DNA of 64,000 nt from Ligula intestinalis (Eukaryota; Platyhelminthes; Cestoda; Diphyllobothriidea; Diphyllobothriidae), in assembly GCA_036362985.1 (NCBI GenBank), contig JAYGXS010000009.1, positions 8,019,612-8,083,611 of the forward strand. Reading direction: 5' to 3'. The notes below the pieces were generated by a model. The model searched no databases and was not told the DNA's origin. It was given only the letters and a program-made list of their open reading frames with translations. The translations under genes and the position numbers were made by a program. Below, piece after piece: positions 1 to 12,437 of the stretch; position 1 is the stretch's first letter, and each line of letters opens with the position of its first letter.

Positions 1-1495
1 GTTTATCCTCTCCTCATTTTTCCCTGCCAGAAAGCGAGGCCCCTAAATATATCAGACCTTATCAGCCATCCATTATTGGCTACCCGTATGCTAGCAGCTC
101 CATAACCGTCGGTACTTATTCCACAAATAAAAATGGCGTACAGTTTGCCTATCCACACCCAAATGTTTTTTATGAATAACGATAGCCATAGTCCTGCCAC
201 TCGAAACACACTAGATGTCATAGTGCTTAATGCCAGGTCCGTTATAAATAAAATGGCTCAACTTCGAGCTATCGCTTTCGAGATTATGCCCGATGTTATA
301 TGCATAACAGAATCTTGAACCCATCCAATCATTTCTGACTCCTCCCTTATCATAGACGAGTATGATCTCTATCGTCATGATCGCATAAATAAGCGTGGTG
401 GTGGTTGTCTTCTCTATATGAGAATCTCAAATGGGGCACTTTCTGTTTCATTTAAATAGCATGTCCTTCTCTGGAAATTACGGTTTAGCTTCCATCATCC
501 TGTCGCCCCAGCAAAATGCGATTATCGGATGTGTATATAATCGTTCTAACTGTTCATCTGAAGAAGATGCAAATCTGTGTGAGATATTCAAATTTATTTA
601 AGAATCCACTTTTGAAGTTAAAATTATTGCTGGAGATTTTAATTTTCCTGATATCGACTGGCTTTTAAACTGTGTCCACCTAGATTTCAGCCTTTCCTAG
701 ATACCATTAAGTTTTCTAACTGGTCTCAACTGGTTCTTTCCCCAACAAGACAGAATCATATCCTAGATCTGATTTTTACAAACGGTATTGCGCCCCTCTT
801 CATTAATTTTAAACAGGACATCTTTCAAAGTGATCACACATTAATTAACTGTTGTCTTCTGCTTCCTTCTACGGAAAAAGGCTAGTGCTGGTCGTACCTA
901 TCATGCTTATGACCTCGCAGACTTTTGCTTTATCAACAATTTTCTTGACTCATTAGACTGGCAGAGTCTCTTTGCCATTAACGACGCTGCATATCTTGCT
1001 GAACTCATGTCGGTCGTTTCTAATAAAAGGCTGGAATATTTGCCCACTAAAATTGCGAAACCCTACGCACCAGAATAGACCGTCCCTCATTTTCTTTTGC
1101 CCCGACTACAGAAATTGAGGAAGCAGCTGAAAGATCGATCTAGTAGTTCGCTGTCTGTATATCTAAGGATCGCCGAGATCTTCGAATAAGCGTCCAAGAT
1201 TCGCCTTGCACGTGACCAGCACAGGGAATCATGCGCCCTGAAAGAGTCAAACTCTGTGAAATCGGTTGCAAAACTGCTTCGTCGTAGGTCCTCCCAAAAC
1301 GACGAAATGAAATACCCCCATTGCTTAATGAAAATAAAAAAATTGTACTCGATGAGTCTGAGAAGGCTGAATTGTTAAATGCTTTCTTTGTAAAGCATTT
1401 TACAACAGAATCCCAACTGGTCCCATCGTTTCAACCATACTCAGACAATACTCTCAGGAACATGTAGTGGCTTTATCACTTCAAATATACAAAAC
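1..1495 (+). pseudogene. LINE A: ORF2 N-terminal linker and endonuclease remnant
   Basis: Broken first half of a CR1/Jockey-type LINE polyprotein. It begins in a P/Y/S-rich stretch before position 130, as in the similar element at 8.4 kb. The apurinic-type endonuclease is readable in pieces: NARSVINKM near 230-255, the RINKRGGGCLLYM block near 385-425, the metal-site block AGDFNFPDIDW at 629-661, and the catalytic SDH at 829-837. The frame is broken by a stop at about 316-318 and by several frameshifts, so no product can be made. The lysine/arginine-rich linker towards the reverse transcriptase continues to about 1,490. The family call rests on motif order; the exact clade is uncertain. Confidence 0.75.
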
Positions 1496-1975
1496 GTCTT
1501 AGCAAATACGCGATGAAAACTTTCGAGGGTAGACTAACTGCTAATAAGGGATTTACCAGACTATTCTTGTGGAAAAGTTGTAAAGTCCAGTAAAGAGATT
1601 GACGATGAAGATTAGAAATGATACAACTCACTTAGATCCTTCACGATCCTAGTCGGCAGTAGTCAAGTAGTCGACTTGCCAAAGGATAACTCTGCGAGGA
1701 CTGGATCCAAGTTCGTTGGGCTGTGAGTTGCAAAATGGGGAGAAAACTCGTTTGCGAATTGTCGCTGGATTCTCCTGGAGCCCGAGAGTGATCACCAGAG
1801 AGGTGTCGTTGAAGGGCAAAATTAAACAGCGGCAGGTGAGGAGGGAATTGAACTGTGGAGAGTGATTAGCAAGATAGTTGCTAGCACGCGTCAAAACCGA
1901 AAGTGTGAAAAAGTGTTGTATTTTGTTTTAACAAACTTGGTTATTGATAAATTTAAACAACACGTAAGTAGGGCC
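1496..1975. other. Unassigned segment splitting LINE A
   Basis: About 480 bases between the LINE A endonuclease/linker and its reverse transcriptase show no LINE reading frame on either strand. The segment is less A/T-rich than its flanks. It may be a separate insertion or a decayed linker. No terminal repeats or target duplication were seen. Confidence 0.35.
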
Positions 1976-3560
1976 AAGAGCCCACAAACATTAATTTCTC
2001 CATAGAATTAATTCGAAAGCATATACTTCGTCTAAAATACTCGCCCTCTTTGGTAATTGATGGTATTCCCAACTCAATTATCAAAAGAGTGTCGACCTTT
2101 CCCAAATTACTTAGCCATATATTTTCAGTCTATCTCTCAAATGGTTTCTTTCCTTAGACTTGGAAGACATCCATTGTTCTTCCAGTCTTTAAGTCAGGAT
2201 CTCGTTCGAACATTTATAGCTACCACGTTGTTCATAAAACTCCGGCAATAGCCAAACTTCCGGAGAGGATCCTTTTTAATTAAATTCTCAATTTTTGCCT
2301 GAAAAATAAGCTTTTAAGTGACTCGCAGCATGGTTTTCTACCCGGAAGATCATACGAGACGTGTCATTTAGCTTTTCTTAACCATGTCACTTCCCTCCGT
2401 AACGAGCGGCAATCCGTGGTTGTTATCTACTTTGACCTGAGCAAAGCCTTTGACAAGGTACCGCACAGACGACTTCTGGTAAAATTGGAAGCCATTGGCA
2501 TCCGTGCCCTTCTCCTCGACTTCATCGGTTTCTACTTGTCTAACTGCAGCGAGAAGGTCCTAGTAGGTAATAGTTACTCCACTGCTCAACTGATCATGAG
2601 TGGCATTTTTGAAGGCACTGTCTTGGGTCCTTTACTCTTCATTCTATATATAAATGAAATGTCCACTGTTCTGAAAAATTCACACAATCTCATTTATGCA
2701 GATGACATTTACTCATTTGCTAAGGACACAGCCAATATATGAGCTGATAAAATAAACGCGGACCTGCTTACACTCTCACGTTGGAATGCTACCTGGCAGA
2801 TGGAGTTCTCTCTATCCAAGTGTAGTTTCATGTGTTTCAGTCCCGCCAAGCTTCTTCGTCCACTAGTCTTTCAAAATACTCCACTTTTAGAACGATCCAC
2901 CATCAAAGACTTAGGTCAAAGCTACACAAATAAACTAGCATTGTCACCTCATGCGGATCGAATATCTGCGAAGGCTGCACAGATATGTGGTTTTATATCA
3001 CATAATTTCTCCCTGCTGGAAATAAAGTTCAAACTTTATCGCATGTATGTTTTACCCATCCTAGAATACTGCTGTCTCTCTTTGGTCTAATGAATACTTC
3101 TGACCGCGGTCAGGTTGAAAATGTACAGAAGATGTTTACTCGGAAAATATTTGCTCTTCCTCGATCCACTATTTCTTATACAGTGAAATGTCAGTTAGCG
3201 AACATGACATGACTCAAAGCGGGCCTCTGGATCCTTTTTAACGTTAAATCTACCCCTAACCTCCCACGAATCGACGCTCTTATTCCCGCAGATAGATTAG
3301 ATGCCACTCGTAATTCGTCCAGGATTATTGCACCCCCATTAAGCTCCACATCGAAACATTCTCGCTTCTTCGCCTCCAAATATGCCTTCCTCTGGAATAA
3401 TATTCCCCTCGAAATTAAGCTGTCGTCTAACTTAGCAGATTTTAAAGTCAAATTACGTAAACACTTAACTTCGGAAGATATAATGTCCTTGTTATCCGTC
3501 TCCTTCCCAAACACACAACGTTTGGACTTTGAAAAAGGTCCTTCTGGTATTTGAGGTGGT
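1976..3560 (+). pseudogene. LINE A: reverse transcriptase and C-terminal domain remnant
   Basis: Second half of the same LINE ORF2. Reverse transcriptase blocks are clear. The first catalytic strand YFDLSKAFDKVPHRR is near 2430. A GIFEGTVLGPLLFILYINE block replaces the usual SGVxQGTVLGP. The active site YADD is intact at 2695-2706. The thumb region reads SLSKCSFMCF and then DLGQSYTNKL near 2911. A TGA near 2741, a stop near 3088 and later frameshifts kill the frame. The C-terminal LINE domain continues in another frame to about 3555. 5' truncation is unlikely because the endonuclease lies just upstream in the same orientation. Confidence 0.85.
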
Positions 3561-4370
3561 TATGCTTATATTAGATTGTTTTCCATATGTGTCTATTTCT
3601 TCCTCTATAGAGTGATATTTGCAACGATGTTTCGTCCCCGTCTCTCCAGTAATCATTGTCGTTCTCCGTTCCGCGTTTAACAACCCTAATGATGGGCTTC
3701 ACGATCTCTGATCGTGCTCACGGCGGTTCTGCTATTTTCGCCAGCTCGTCGCTGGATTACGCAGTCCACAAGGTCGCATATCCGGCATTTCGGTGATGAT
3801 CACGTGACCTCTGCTGCTCCCTCATCTTGTCGACCTCATTTTCCGCGGTAGCTTCCTCCAGTTTCACTCCCTTGATGGTTGATCATGAAGCCAGTCGGGT
3901 GGTGTTACAGTGGTGAACGACAGTCTCTGCTGCTATATGATTTCTCCAATTGACAAAAAGCATTCCCAACCCTCATACGTTCTCATCAACAGTCCTGTCT
4001 CATTGACCTACAATCAATCCTATCTACCATCCTCCTTCATTTTGCAGAAGCAGTTTTTTCTCCTACGTTTTGTTTTCCTTTTAAGCGGGGGTCCGCTGAA
4101 CTCAGCCCCCGTTTTAATGGTAGGAGTTTTTTTCACTGCTTCCTCCTTAGTTCACCATTCGTTTTCAGAGAGTATTGACTACTAGTTTAAAATGACGATA
4201 TGTTCGTGGGTATTAATTTTATCTGCTAACAGTACTAAACGATCCCGCTGCCTATGTGGTTGTTCACGGAGAGCAGTATTTATCAACTTTGTATTTATTT
4301 TTCCACATCACTAAGTTTGCAATGACGAGGCCCTTCGGGCCTAAAATATAAAATTTATGTATTAAAAAAT
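3561..4370 (+). repeat. LINE A 3' untranslated tail
   Basis: Noncoding tail following the LINE A ORF2. It contains a segment near 4085-4190 (GGGGGTCCGCTGAACTCAGC and onward) that recurs in diverged form near 15670-15780. Its end near 4285-4370 (TTTGTATTTATTTTTCCAC, then a GAGGCCCTTCGGGC block) recurs at 14092-14160. These matches define the family's 3' end. No poly(A) is present. Confidence 0.6.
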
Positions 4371-5990
4371 TTTCGTAAAAAATTGTGAATGTCCGCTTGA
4401 TGACGTACAACATTGAACTTTCAGTTTTAGCCACCTTACAACAGTTTATAGAAGGTTTGAGATCGTCTGTCCAGATGCTGAGATTTTTCTGTATTTCCGC
4501 TTCTTGGAGTGGGATTCTTTTCAGATAGTGAGATCGCGCGTCAGGGACCAGATTTCGATTTCCCAGACGCAGCAGATTGCAGTTTTTCGAATCGAAGGAT
4601 AGGAGCCACCTGCGTGACCAATCGTTTAATCAAAAAAGATTTTTCTGGAAATCATCTTCATCGGCAGCATTCTTGATAATCTCCCATATTTTTACATCAT
4701 TAGCAAATATGGATCTCTCACAGTCCAGTTACTGTAAAAAATGATTAACGGACAAGAGAAAGATGGTCGGTCCGTGTACGGAATCTTGAGGGACTCCGCT
4801 CTCGATGATTCTTGGCCATGATTGTTGTCGTCCTTCATACACAGTTTGGGAACAACCAGTGAGGAAATTCTCAACCAACCTTAGAAGTCTGCCTTTGATT
4901 CTTATCAGTCTCAACTTGTGCAGGAAAAGCTGATGTAGCACACTGTCGAAAGACTTCTGGAAATCAATGTAGGCTGCACTTACGGCCTCTTTTACATCAG
5001 TTGCCCTTGCCCAGCTTTGCATCGTGTAAAGCAAGTCTGTAACACATGACCTAACCCTACGAAAACCATACTGCCTATAAGATAAAAGACTGTTAGTTTC
5101 ACAATGTGTCATCAATTACTTTTTGATAATCTGCTCCATTACCTTGCAGCATATGGAGGCCAGACGGATGGGTCTGCAGCTGTTCGCAATTGCACGACTA
5201 CCGCTTTAGTAAATTGGTGTAATGTGCGCTGTTTTCCAGTCTGGAGGAAGAACTTCAATATCGAAGGATTGCTAGCATATAATGCATAACAGCTTAGCCA
5301 GCTCTCTAGCACGTTCATGGACACTTTCGCAGGAATCTCATCCAGACAGGGAGATTAACATTCCTTCAAGCTTTCTTAATCTTGAAAAATCGTTTCTTTT
5401 CCAAACAGAATACCCTCAATATTTGGCGCTGCCGCGATCTCGTCACCAGTTTTGACGAATGCAGTTTGTGTGGAAAGAAAACCGAACGAAATAACTCAGA
5501 AAAATGTTCTGCTTGGTTTTTACAGAAGGAGACCTCGAGCCCTTAATCATTTTTCATAACAGGAATCGGGTTCCGGTTACGTGTGTTGTCCCTTAGGTAG
5601 ATGTGAAGCAGTCTCGGATTTTTGACTTCTCAATGAAGCAAATCACTCTAAAAGCCACGTCCTCGTTTTAAAACCAACTTTTTACCTTTTTGCGCTGGAT
5701 TTAGTATTTTTCGTAAGCTTCGTTATAGTTTTTTTCTGCAAACTTCTTCCAAAGCTTTCCTTTCTTATTGATCTCTCTTTTTAGATTTCTTGTCAGCCAC
5801 TGAGATCGGGTGGATATCTTTAGCACTGATAGTGGACAATGACTTTGCATTAGATGCAAGAACCGCTCCTTAAATTTATTCCAGTCCTCAGTGGCATCTT
5901 CGAAGAAGAGAAGACCCCAGTCTATATATCAAGTATAACCGAGTAGTGTTTGAAGGTGATCACAAAGCAATACTAGCCATGCTGCTACTT
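4371..5990 (-). pseudogene. LINE reverse transcriptase fragment, antisense, active site mutated
   Basis: Reading right to left, this is a LINE ORF2 from the end of the connecting region (about 5990) through the reverse transcriptase. The fingers/palm block SYRQYGFRRVRSCVTDLL lies near 5050-5090. The first catalytic strand AAYIDFQKSFDSVLHQ is near 4975, and SGVPQDSVHGP near 4790. The second catalytic site, normally F/YADD, reads FAND at 4696-4707, so a catalytic aspartate is replaced by asparagine. The thumb WSRRWLLSFDS with a KNCNLLRLG block follows near 4560-4620. The frame is broken between 4729 and 4710 and again upstream of 5139. The product would be inactive. Confidence 0.8.
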
Positions 5991-6062
5991 AACATATAAC
6001 AGACACATGGTTCTAAGGACCCTTAGATAAATTCCAAAAAACCTTGACCAAGACGTCAGTTA

Positions 6063-6840
6063 CAGCTATATCAGATGACAAACCTGAACCCCGTACATAA
6101 TAACATCCCGAAAGAAGTAGGAGGAGATAGAACTTCACCTAATTGCTTTAGACCAGTTAGTCTCACAAGAATTTGTTGCAAACTAATGGAGAAACTAATC
6201 AAAAGGGAACTAATGAGAAATATTGAGGAGAACAACTTGCTAAGGGCAGCGCAACATGGATTCCGAAGTGGCCACTCTTGTCTCACAAACCTGCTAACAT
6301 CCATGGAAAGCTGGACGAAATCTCTGGAAATGGGTTCGTCGGTCGATGCAGTCTACATTGACTTCAGCAAGGCATTCGAAAAGGTTCCACACAGACTACT
6401 TATATCAAAGCTGCATCAAATGGGTGTGACTGGAAACCTGCTAAAATGGTAAGCCGACTTCCTAACAGACAGGCGTCAACGTGTTTGTATTATAGACACC
6501 TAAACAGAATGGAAAACTGTATCCAGTGGGGTTTCACAGGAAGCGTTCTGGGTCCCATTCTATTTCTGGTATATGTGAACGACTGCCTTGACTGCCTCAC
6601 CTGTGAGAAAGTCACGTTTGCAGACGATCTAAAGATCTGGAAGTCCATTAAAAGCTCAGAGGATGGACAGACCTTACAAAATGACTTAGATCTCTTGCAA
6701 AATTGGTATGAAAAATGGCTACTGCAGCTGAACTTCAACAAATGCCACGTAATCCGTTTACGGTCAATTCGCAGAAAGGTGATACCATTCGAGTATGGCG
6801 CGGCTTTTGAATTTGAGCAACACATTTTTTTGCTCTCCAT
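6063..6840 (+). pseudogene. LINE reverse transcriptase fragment
   Basis: 5'- and 3'-truncated LINE reverse transcriptase, from the same broad family as its antisense neighbour. It reads GGDRTSPNCFRPVSLTRICC (fingers), AAQHGFRSGHSCLTNLL, then the first catalytic strand AVYIDFSKAFEKVPHR near 6350. After an in-frame stop at 6450-6452 and two further stops or shifts, it continues with GSVLGPILFLVYVND and an intact FADD at 6617-6628. The thumb block WYEKWLLQLNFNKCHV ends the alignment near 6760. Similarity stops abruptly near 6840. Confidence 0.85.
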
Positions 6841-7445
6841 TTGCGAGGGAATTTATTCTCCTATGCCATCCTCTATAATCCTCTGCTTTGTTTGTCTGCA
6901 TCTGTGATCATGAGGTCATATCTACAGTACACTGCTACCTTTTCAATTGCACGAAAACAAGTTATTTTATCTACAACATATCACCATCCCAGTTTTTGTC
7001 AAATGCGGTCAATCTGTCGCATATGCAATTCACCGAAAACGCCAACATCAAAAATTCTCCGTAGGATTAAAAAACGAAGAAAAAAGCGTGTGAAGAAGCG
7101 GAAATGGAGAAGTTGAAAGCCGATCTTGACCTTGAACACGGTTTGTTCAAATTCGAAGATAAGTGAAAACTTTATAAGAATTGATTTATATAAGAGAAGA
7201 AGCGACTTAAAGCCTTTGGTTTTCTTAAATAAATTATCAATAAGTAACAGTTGACTATCTTAGCCAAAAACTGCTACCAATCTCCTTCGCTGATTTGGTC
7301 AGATATTGTCCTCTGTTTTATAGAACGTTGTACAAATAATTTATTTTGTACTTCTAGTAGTTTATAGTTTATTGGTCAAAAACACATTACTTGGACATAT
7401 ATTTATCCTTCAAACATCCTTTACTTAAAAATATTATTAGAAACA
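6841..7445. other. A/T-rich stretch without recognised gene
   Basis: About 600 bases between two LINE fragments. A short lysine/arginine-rich frame ends near 7114 but resembles nothing I recognise. The stretch may be the 5' leader of the LINE that starts at about 7446. Confidence 0.4.
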
Positions 7446-8416
7446 ATGACTGACGCGAAAGTTGTTTCGATCAAATCAATCTGTCAGCCCTCTTAAATTT
7501 AACAAACTTTATTGAAAAGTATGAACCTATACTTAAGATTCTTAATTCCCTTCTGGACTCAAATTCATTTGAAAGCAACCTCACGAATTTACCTCAGATT
7601 GAGTCTGTGGTGCATTTAGTATCATCAGAAGTTTCAGATAGATCAAAACGTAGCTGAAATATAATCTTCCGCAACTTTCCTCAAACGAGTAATCTAATGG
7701 TAGCCATTCAAAACGTTTTTCAACAATGTGGGATAAGTATAGGCATAGTGTCTATCAAAAGACTAAATTTGCGAAGTAAAAACAAACCAATTTTGCTTAC
7801 ATGTTCTACCCATGCGGAAGCTCAAATGCTACTACAAAACTCTGAAATAAATAGGAGTTTTCGGAGTTTTAAAGCATATACAGGCCCTGACTCGACCCCG
7901 ATTCAGCTAAGACAAGTTTTTCACAAAGAAAAACGGCGTAAACAAAGTCAGCCACACATAGTCGCAGAGGACGGAAACACTTTGCAAAATGCTACTTCAG
8001 ACGAACAATTAACGAGTTCCTCCTCCTCTGGGAAGGAAAATGAAAACTATCAACGTAGCATCAGCTTAGGTGACTTGAGAGCGACTTCTTCTAATTATTA
8101 TAATGACAACCAGAAAGCAAATAATAAACCTGCCGAAGCAATTAAGGGAAAGAAGAAGGTTCCAACAAAAAGATCCCGAAACAGTACAACCCCATTAGAC
8201 ATGAACGACACATATCCTGGATCTAATCAAGATACACTGATGAATAACAACACAAGTCTAAACATGTCCATAAATAGCAATACCAGTCCTAACTCAACGA
8301 ACCAAAGTAGTAAACCAGTGTTAGATTATCTCCCCCGAACAACCCAGAATAGACCACCATTCCCAAACAGAATTTCATATCAAAACGAATATTCGTATTT
8401 AAATGCATACCCTTAA
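7446..8416 (+). pseudogene. LINE B: ORF1-like protein
   Basis: Putative first ORF of a second LINE. It starts near an ATG at 7446. After an early shift it reads a leucine/asparagine-rich stretch (NLTNFIEKYEPILKILNSLL) that could form a coiled coil. An in-frame TGA at 7655-7657 is followed directly by NIIFRNFPQTSN, a block typical of LINE ORF1 RNA-binding domains. The remaining 239 codons from the ATG at 7697 are intact. They contain a basic region (EKRRKQSQ; KKKVPTKRSR) and a long N/S/T/P-rich tail. No zinc knuckle is visible. The role as nucleic-acid-binding ORF1p is inferred from position and composition. Confidence 0.6.
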
Positions 8417-10134
8417 ATGACACCTAACCCCTTCTCTCAACCCATGTATCCTAGCCCATACACAAAACGACCACCGCACACCCAACCCTTTCAAGATAAC
8501 ACACATACTCAAATCCCATCTCGCACAACACCAAACCCTCCGATAGTTACACAATGCTATCGAATTCGATCACTCTCCACCAATTTTTCCCAATAATGCA
8601 CAATTCGCCACAAATAGTCTAACACGACCATATTATCCACCAATCACACAATTTCCGCACATGAGCGCTCAACACAATCAAACAAGTAATAGTAAACCTT
8701 TTTTACAACAGATTCCAGTTTTTGTATCCGACACCATAAGTGTTGCTCTTATTAGTGCTAGATCGATAGTAAACAAAGTTCCACGACTTAGGACTTTTAT
8801 TGACACACACAATCCCAATATAGTCTTTTTAACAGAAACATGGGTAAACGAATCAACCTCCAATGCTTCAATTTTTATAACAAACTACACCTTTTATAAA
8901 CGGGACCGTGCTAATAAACGAGGAGAAGGTTGTATGATCTACATTAGATCTACCATAGAAAAGAGTGGCTTCGAGGTTCTACAGGAGACGTTCAATGGCG
9001 AAGCGTGCTTCGCTATAATAACACCCAAGACCCTGAAAAAGCATTCTAATTGGATGTTTGTACACGCCTCCGGAATATAGTAATGATGACACGGGCTTTA
9101 CAAATCTACTAGATATTCTATCAAATATCGAAACCGAATAAACGATAATTGCAGGAGACTTAAACCGTCAAGAAATAAACTGGACAGAACTATCAGCCCC
9201 ATCCAGACATGATGAATTATTATATGAATTGTGTTTTATAACTGGACGCAAGTAATAAAAAACAAACCAGAGGAAACAATATACTCAATGTTATTCTCAC
9301 CAATGATATCTGGCCCTTATATACGCACTACGACAGCTTAACCTTTGATAGTGATCATAAGACAATAATAGCAGTGCTCCCTCTTGACATTAAAATAAGA
9401 CCTGATCCAAGTTACACTTCTATAAACCCCAAAAATCTTAACATTGACTCTATGAATAACTACATGAGGTCATTGGATTGGAGCTCTTTCCTCCTAACAA
9501 CATTACCTCTAGAAGCTGTAAACATATTATATGCCACCCTTAATTCAATTCGAGATACCCTAATTGACGAGAGATCCTCATGTAAGAAATCACTAATCCC
9601 AAACTTCCTTTCCAAACGGATAAAAAACTTAAAAAACAACTCCACGACCCATGTATTAGTTATCTATCTACGCTCAGACGCATTACAGAGATTCACGAGT
9701 TAGCCCAGAACATTGAAACAAATAAGACGATAGCAGCAGAACATCGGGAAATCGAGTCCCCAGAAGGGACAGCCCAAGTCTTCCGGAAACAAATAAATAA
9801 TCATCAAAAACAAGGCCCCCAAATCATGCTTGATGACGAAGGAATAGTTATAACAAATGACAACCAAATAGCAAATCTTTTTAACGAGTATTTCTCAACC
9901 AACTATTTAGTCGAGGAAGAACTAATCCCCCAACCAACAGAAAAGCCGGCACTAGTATTAAAAGAGATATTGTTTAACGAAGAAACTGTAGAGAAAGCTA
10001 TCCGCCAACTGTCCGATTTCACATCATATGGAACGGATAGAATCCCTCCTTCCATACTGAGCCATATGACATATGCCCCAATACTTCAGTCTAGCCTTTT
10101 CTCGTTACTGCAGTCAAATGGTTCTTATCCTTAG
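8417..10134 (+). pseudogene. LINE B: ORF2 endonuclease to reverse transcriptase fingers
   Basis: A proline/asparagine-rich lead-in (8417-8660, frameshifted) precedes the endonuclease: ALISARSIVNKVPRLR near 8745, FLTETWVNES near 8830, the RANKRGEGCMIYIR block, IIAGDLNRQEINW near 9146-9185, and DSDHKTIIAVLPLD near 9350. A stop at about 9080 and shifts near 9250 and 9700 break it. A clean stretch from 9826 covers the linker and the start of the reverse transcriptase (NEYFSTNYLVEEE, then YGTDRIPPSIL, matching the usual GPDGIPxxxL block). The frame then ends at a deletion junction near 10131. Composition and motif order match LINE A. Confidence 0.8.
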
Positions 10135-10696
10135 AAATTTTAAGACTATCAAGGTTAGAACTAGCCTTTATAATATGTACGTGAGACCTAGTCTTGAATA
10201 CTGCTCACCCTTATTCAGTCTTCTGCGCACTAGTGAACGGAAGAAAATAGAATCGGTGCAGCACTTCTTCACTCGAAGAGTTTTCACTGCAGAACACCGT
10301 AAATTAACCTACCAACAAAGGTGCGAACTTATAAAGCTGGATCCCCTATGGCTTCGTCGATTGCAGAAGGGTCTATTTTTACTGTTTAAACTTTTGAATG
10401 GTCAAACCTTTAATCCTCTTAGTACAATAAGGCAGCTTGAGCACTCTCGACGCGCCAGTCATCGAGACGTATTTTTATTTCTTCCTATGGCACGCACAGT
10501 TAAGTACCGGCAATTCTTTTCAGTAAATGCCATATCAATCTGGAATAAGCTGCCCAAAAGTATTAAAACCCAGCAAAACTACCCTATGTTTAAGAGAGCT
10601 ATAACTAGTTTTCTACATTCAGGACAACTTTCACGAATTTTGGGTGCTGACTCCGTGGAATCTTTCTTTCACTCGGATGGCGTTCGTGGACTTTGA
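10131..10696 (+). pseudogene. LINE B: ORF2 C-terminal domain after internal deletion
   Basis: Begins abruptly with RTSLYNMYVRPSLEYCSP, a block that normally lies well after the YADD palm site. The palm and thumb coding region, including both catalytic motifs, is therefore missing between the fingers (ending about 10131) and this segment. The remaining 180 codons are uninterrupted: IESVQHFFTRRVF, LTYQQRCELIKLDPLWLRR and AISIWNKLPKSIKTQ, ending FFHSDGVRGL with TGA at 10694-10696. The clean frame suggests the deletion copy is not very old. Confidence 0.85.
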
Positions 10697-11163
10697 ACCC
10701 CGCCAGGCTTCACTGCTGAAGATAATGCGGCTGAAGCAGCAGCCCGCAGTCTGCTAACCTTTCAGCCGATAGCGCGCAACTTTTGCCGACAACCATTGAA
10801 GGAAGACTGAGAACACTGTGTTCTTGTGCCAACCCTCTCCGTCTGGAACTAATGTTTTTAAACGATATGAAACAGTTCTCCTGTTGATGAGTCAACTCAG
10901 CTTACAACTGTACATTTATTCCGTTTGTATCATACCTTTGAAGGCAGGTTTTTTTCACTTGAAACAAACTCCCTATCGCGCCCAGTATTGACAAAACAAA
11001 AAACCTGAAACAAAACCAATACTGGCTGCAACATAGGGAGTGTGTTTTAGGTTTTTTCCGGTCTTCGAGGTGTTGGAAGGCGCCCAAGAGGTGCATTACC
11101 AACTCTTTACAATTGCCTGTAAACTGGCATAATAAACATATTATAATTTATTATTATTATTAT
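10697..11163 (+). repeat. LINE B 3' UTR ending in (TTA)n
   Basis: Noncoding tail after the ORF2 stop. The block near 10937-11110 (GGCAGGTTTTTTTCACTTGA, later GTTTTAGGTTTTTTCCGGTC) recurs in the tails at 12905-13075 and 13900-14080, so these elements share a 3' UTR family. The element ends in ATTATTATTATTATTATC at about 11145-11165. A short terminal repeat of this kind is typical of LINEs that prime on their 3' end. Confidence 0.7.
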
Positions 11164-12437
11164 TATCCAGAAATCTGAAAAAACGGAAATCGGTCCAATG
11201 CCCAAAATTATCGTGGTGTTCACCGAACATCGGTTGTAGCAACAATCTTCGAAAAAAAATAATTTATAACCAAATGTTAGACCATCTGACGAATGTAAAT
11301 CTCATACCTCCCTCTTAACATGCCTTTTTACCCAAAAAGTCATGTCAGTCCTGCCATCTCACTTTCTTGGAATTCGTCTCCAGAAATCGAGATGATGGGA
11401 ACACGGTAGCTACAATTTACTTTGATCTAAAAAAAGCCTTTGACAAAGTTCCCTATAAAAGACTGATCGTGAAGCTAGTTAGTCACGGGATTCGCCCCCC
11501 CCCCCTCCTTGATTTCCTCAAATCCTATCTTCAAAACCGATTCCAAGTATTACAACTTCGAAATATAGTATCAGAACCAGTTCATAGAAGCAGTGGCGTT
11601 TTTCAAGGAACTATCCTAGGTCCCCTCTTATTTCGCATTTACATTCATGAGTTATCCACGAGATCAACCTCTTCTAAAACATTTTTATATGCAGATGACT
11701 TAAAACTCGCATATGCCTATAACAAAAATTCCATAAGTAGTGTGCATAGAACAATTGAATTAGACCTTCAAAAACTAAACGACTGGAGTGTTCAGTGGCA
11801 AATGCCGTTTTCACCAACAAAATGTCATCTCATGATTTTTGGACCACTAAAACTTCCCCCCATAATGTTTAGTGGTCAAGAAATAAAAGAGCTACCATCT
11901 TTAAAATATTTAGGTCTTAGCTATACTAATACTCTTGACTTATCCCCGCATGTTAAACAAATCGCACCAAAAGCCAATCGACTATGTGGCTTCATAAGTA
12001 AAAATTTCACATCAATTACACTTAAGACTTAACTTTACAAAATGTACGTTTTACCTATTCTTGATTACTGCTCAATATTTTTCGGTACCATGCCATCAGA
12101 TGACAGACAGAAACTAGAAAAAATGCAGCGAAGGTTTACCAGAGTTCTGTGTAAACGCGATGACGCCCGAGACTCCTATCCAATAATGTACAATAGATAT
12201 GGTCTTAAACCCCTCTGGCAAAGGCGACTCCAAAATGGTTTAACTTTCCGATTTAAAGTGACACATAATCAGAGCATCCTTAGCAATAATATGTTAACAA
12301 ATCAAAGCGGTTCCCGTCCCACTAGAAACAACCAGCATACAATTCATAACGCTAAAGCTAGGACGGCCCAGCGATCAAATTTCTACACCATAAGATATGC
12401 GCTCATATGGAATACCCTACCCAACGATAATACCTGA
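11164..12437 (+). pseudogene. LINE C: 5'-truncated reverse transcriptase and C-terminal domain
   Basis: Starts directly after the (TTA)n end of LINE B with NAQNYRGVHRTSVVATIFEK, the fingers motif of LINE reverse transcriptases, so it is 5' truncated. Stops interrupt 11260-11300. The palm is then open: ATIYFDLKKAFDKVPYKR near 11412, SSGVFQGTILGPLLF near 11590, YADD intact at 11688-11699, and the thumb WSVQWQMPFSPTKCHLMIFG near 11785. A TAA at about 12030 precedes the C-terminal part (12042-12437): MYVLPILDYCSIFFGT, MQRRFTRVL, ALIWNTLPND. The 221-codon stretch is among the best preserved reverse transcriptase frames in the window. Confidence 0.9.
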
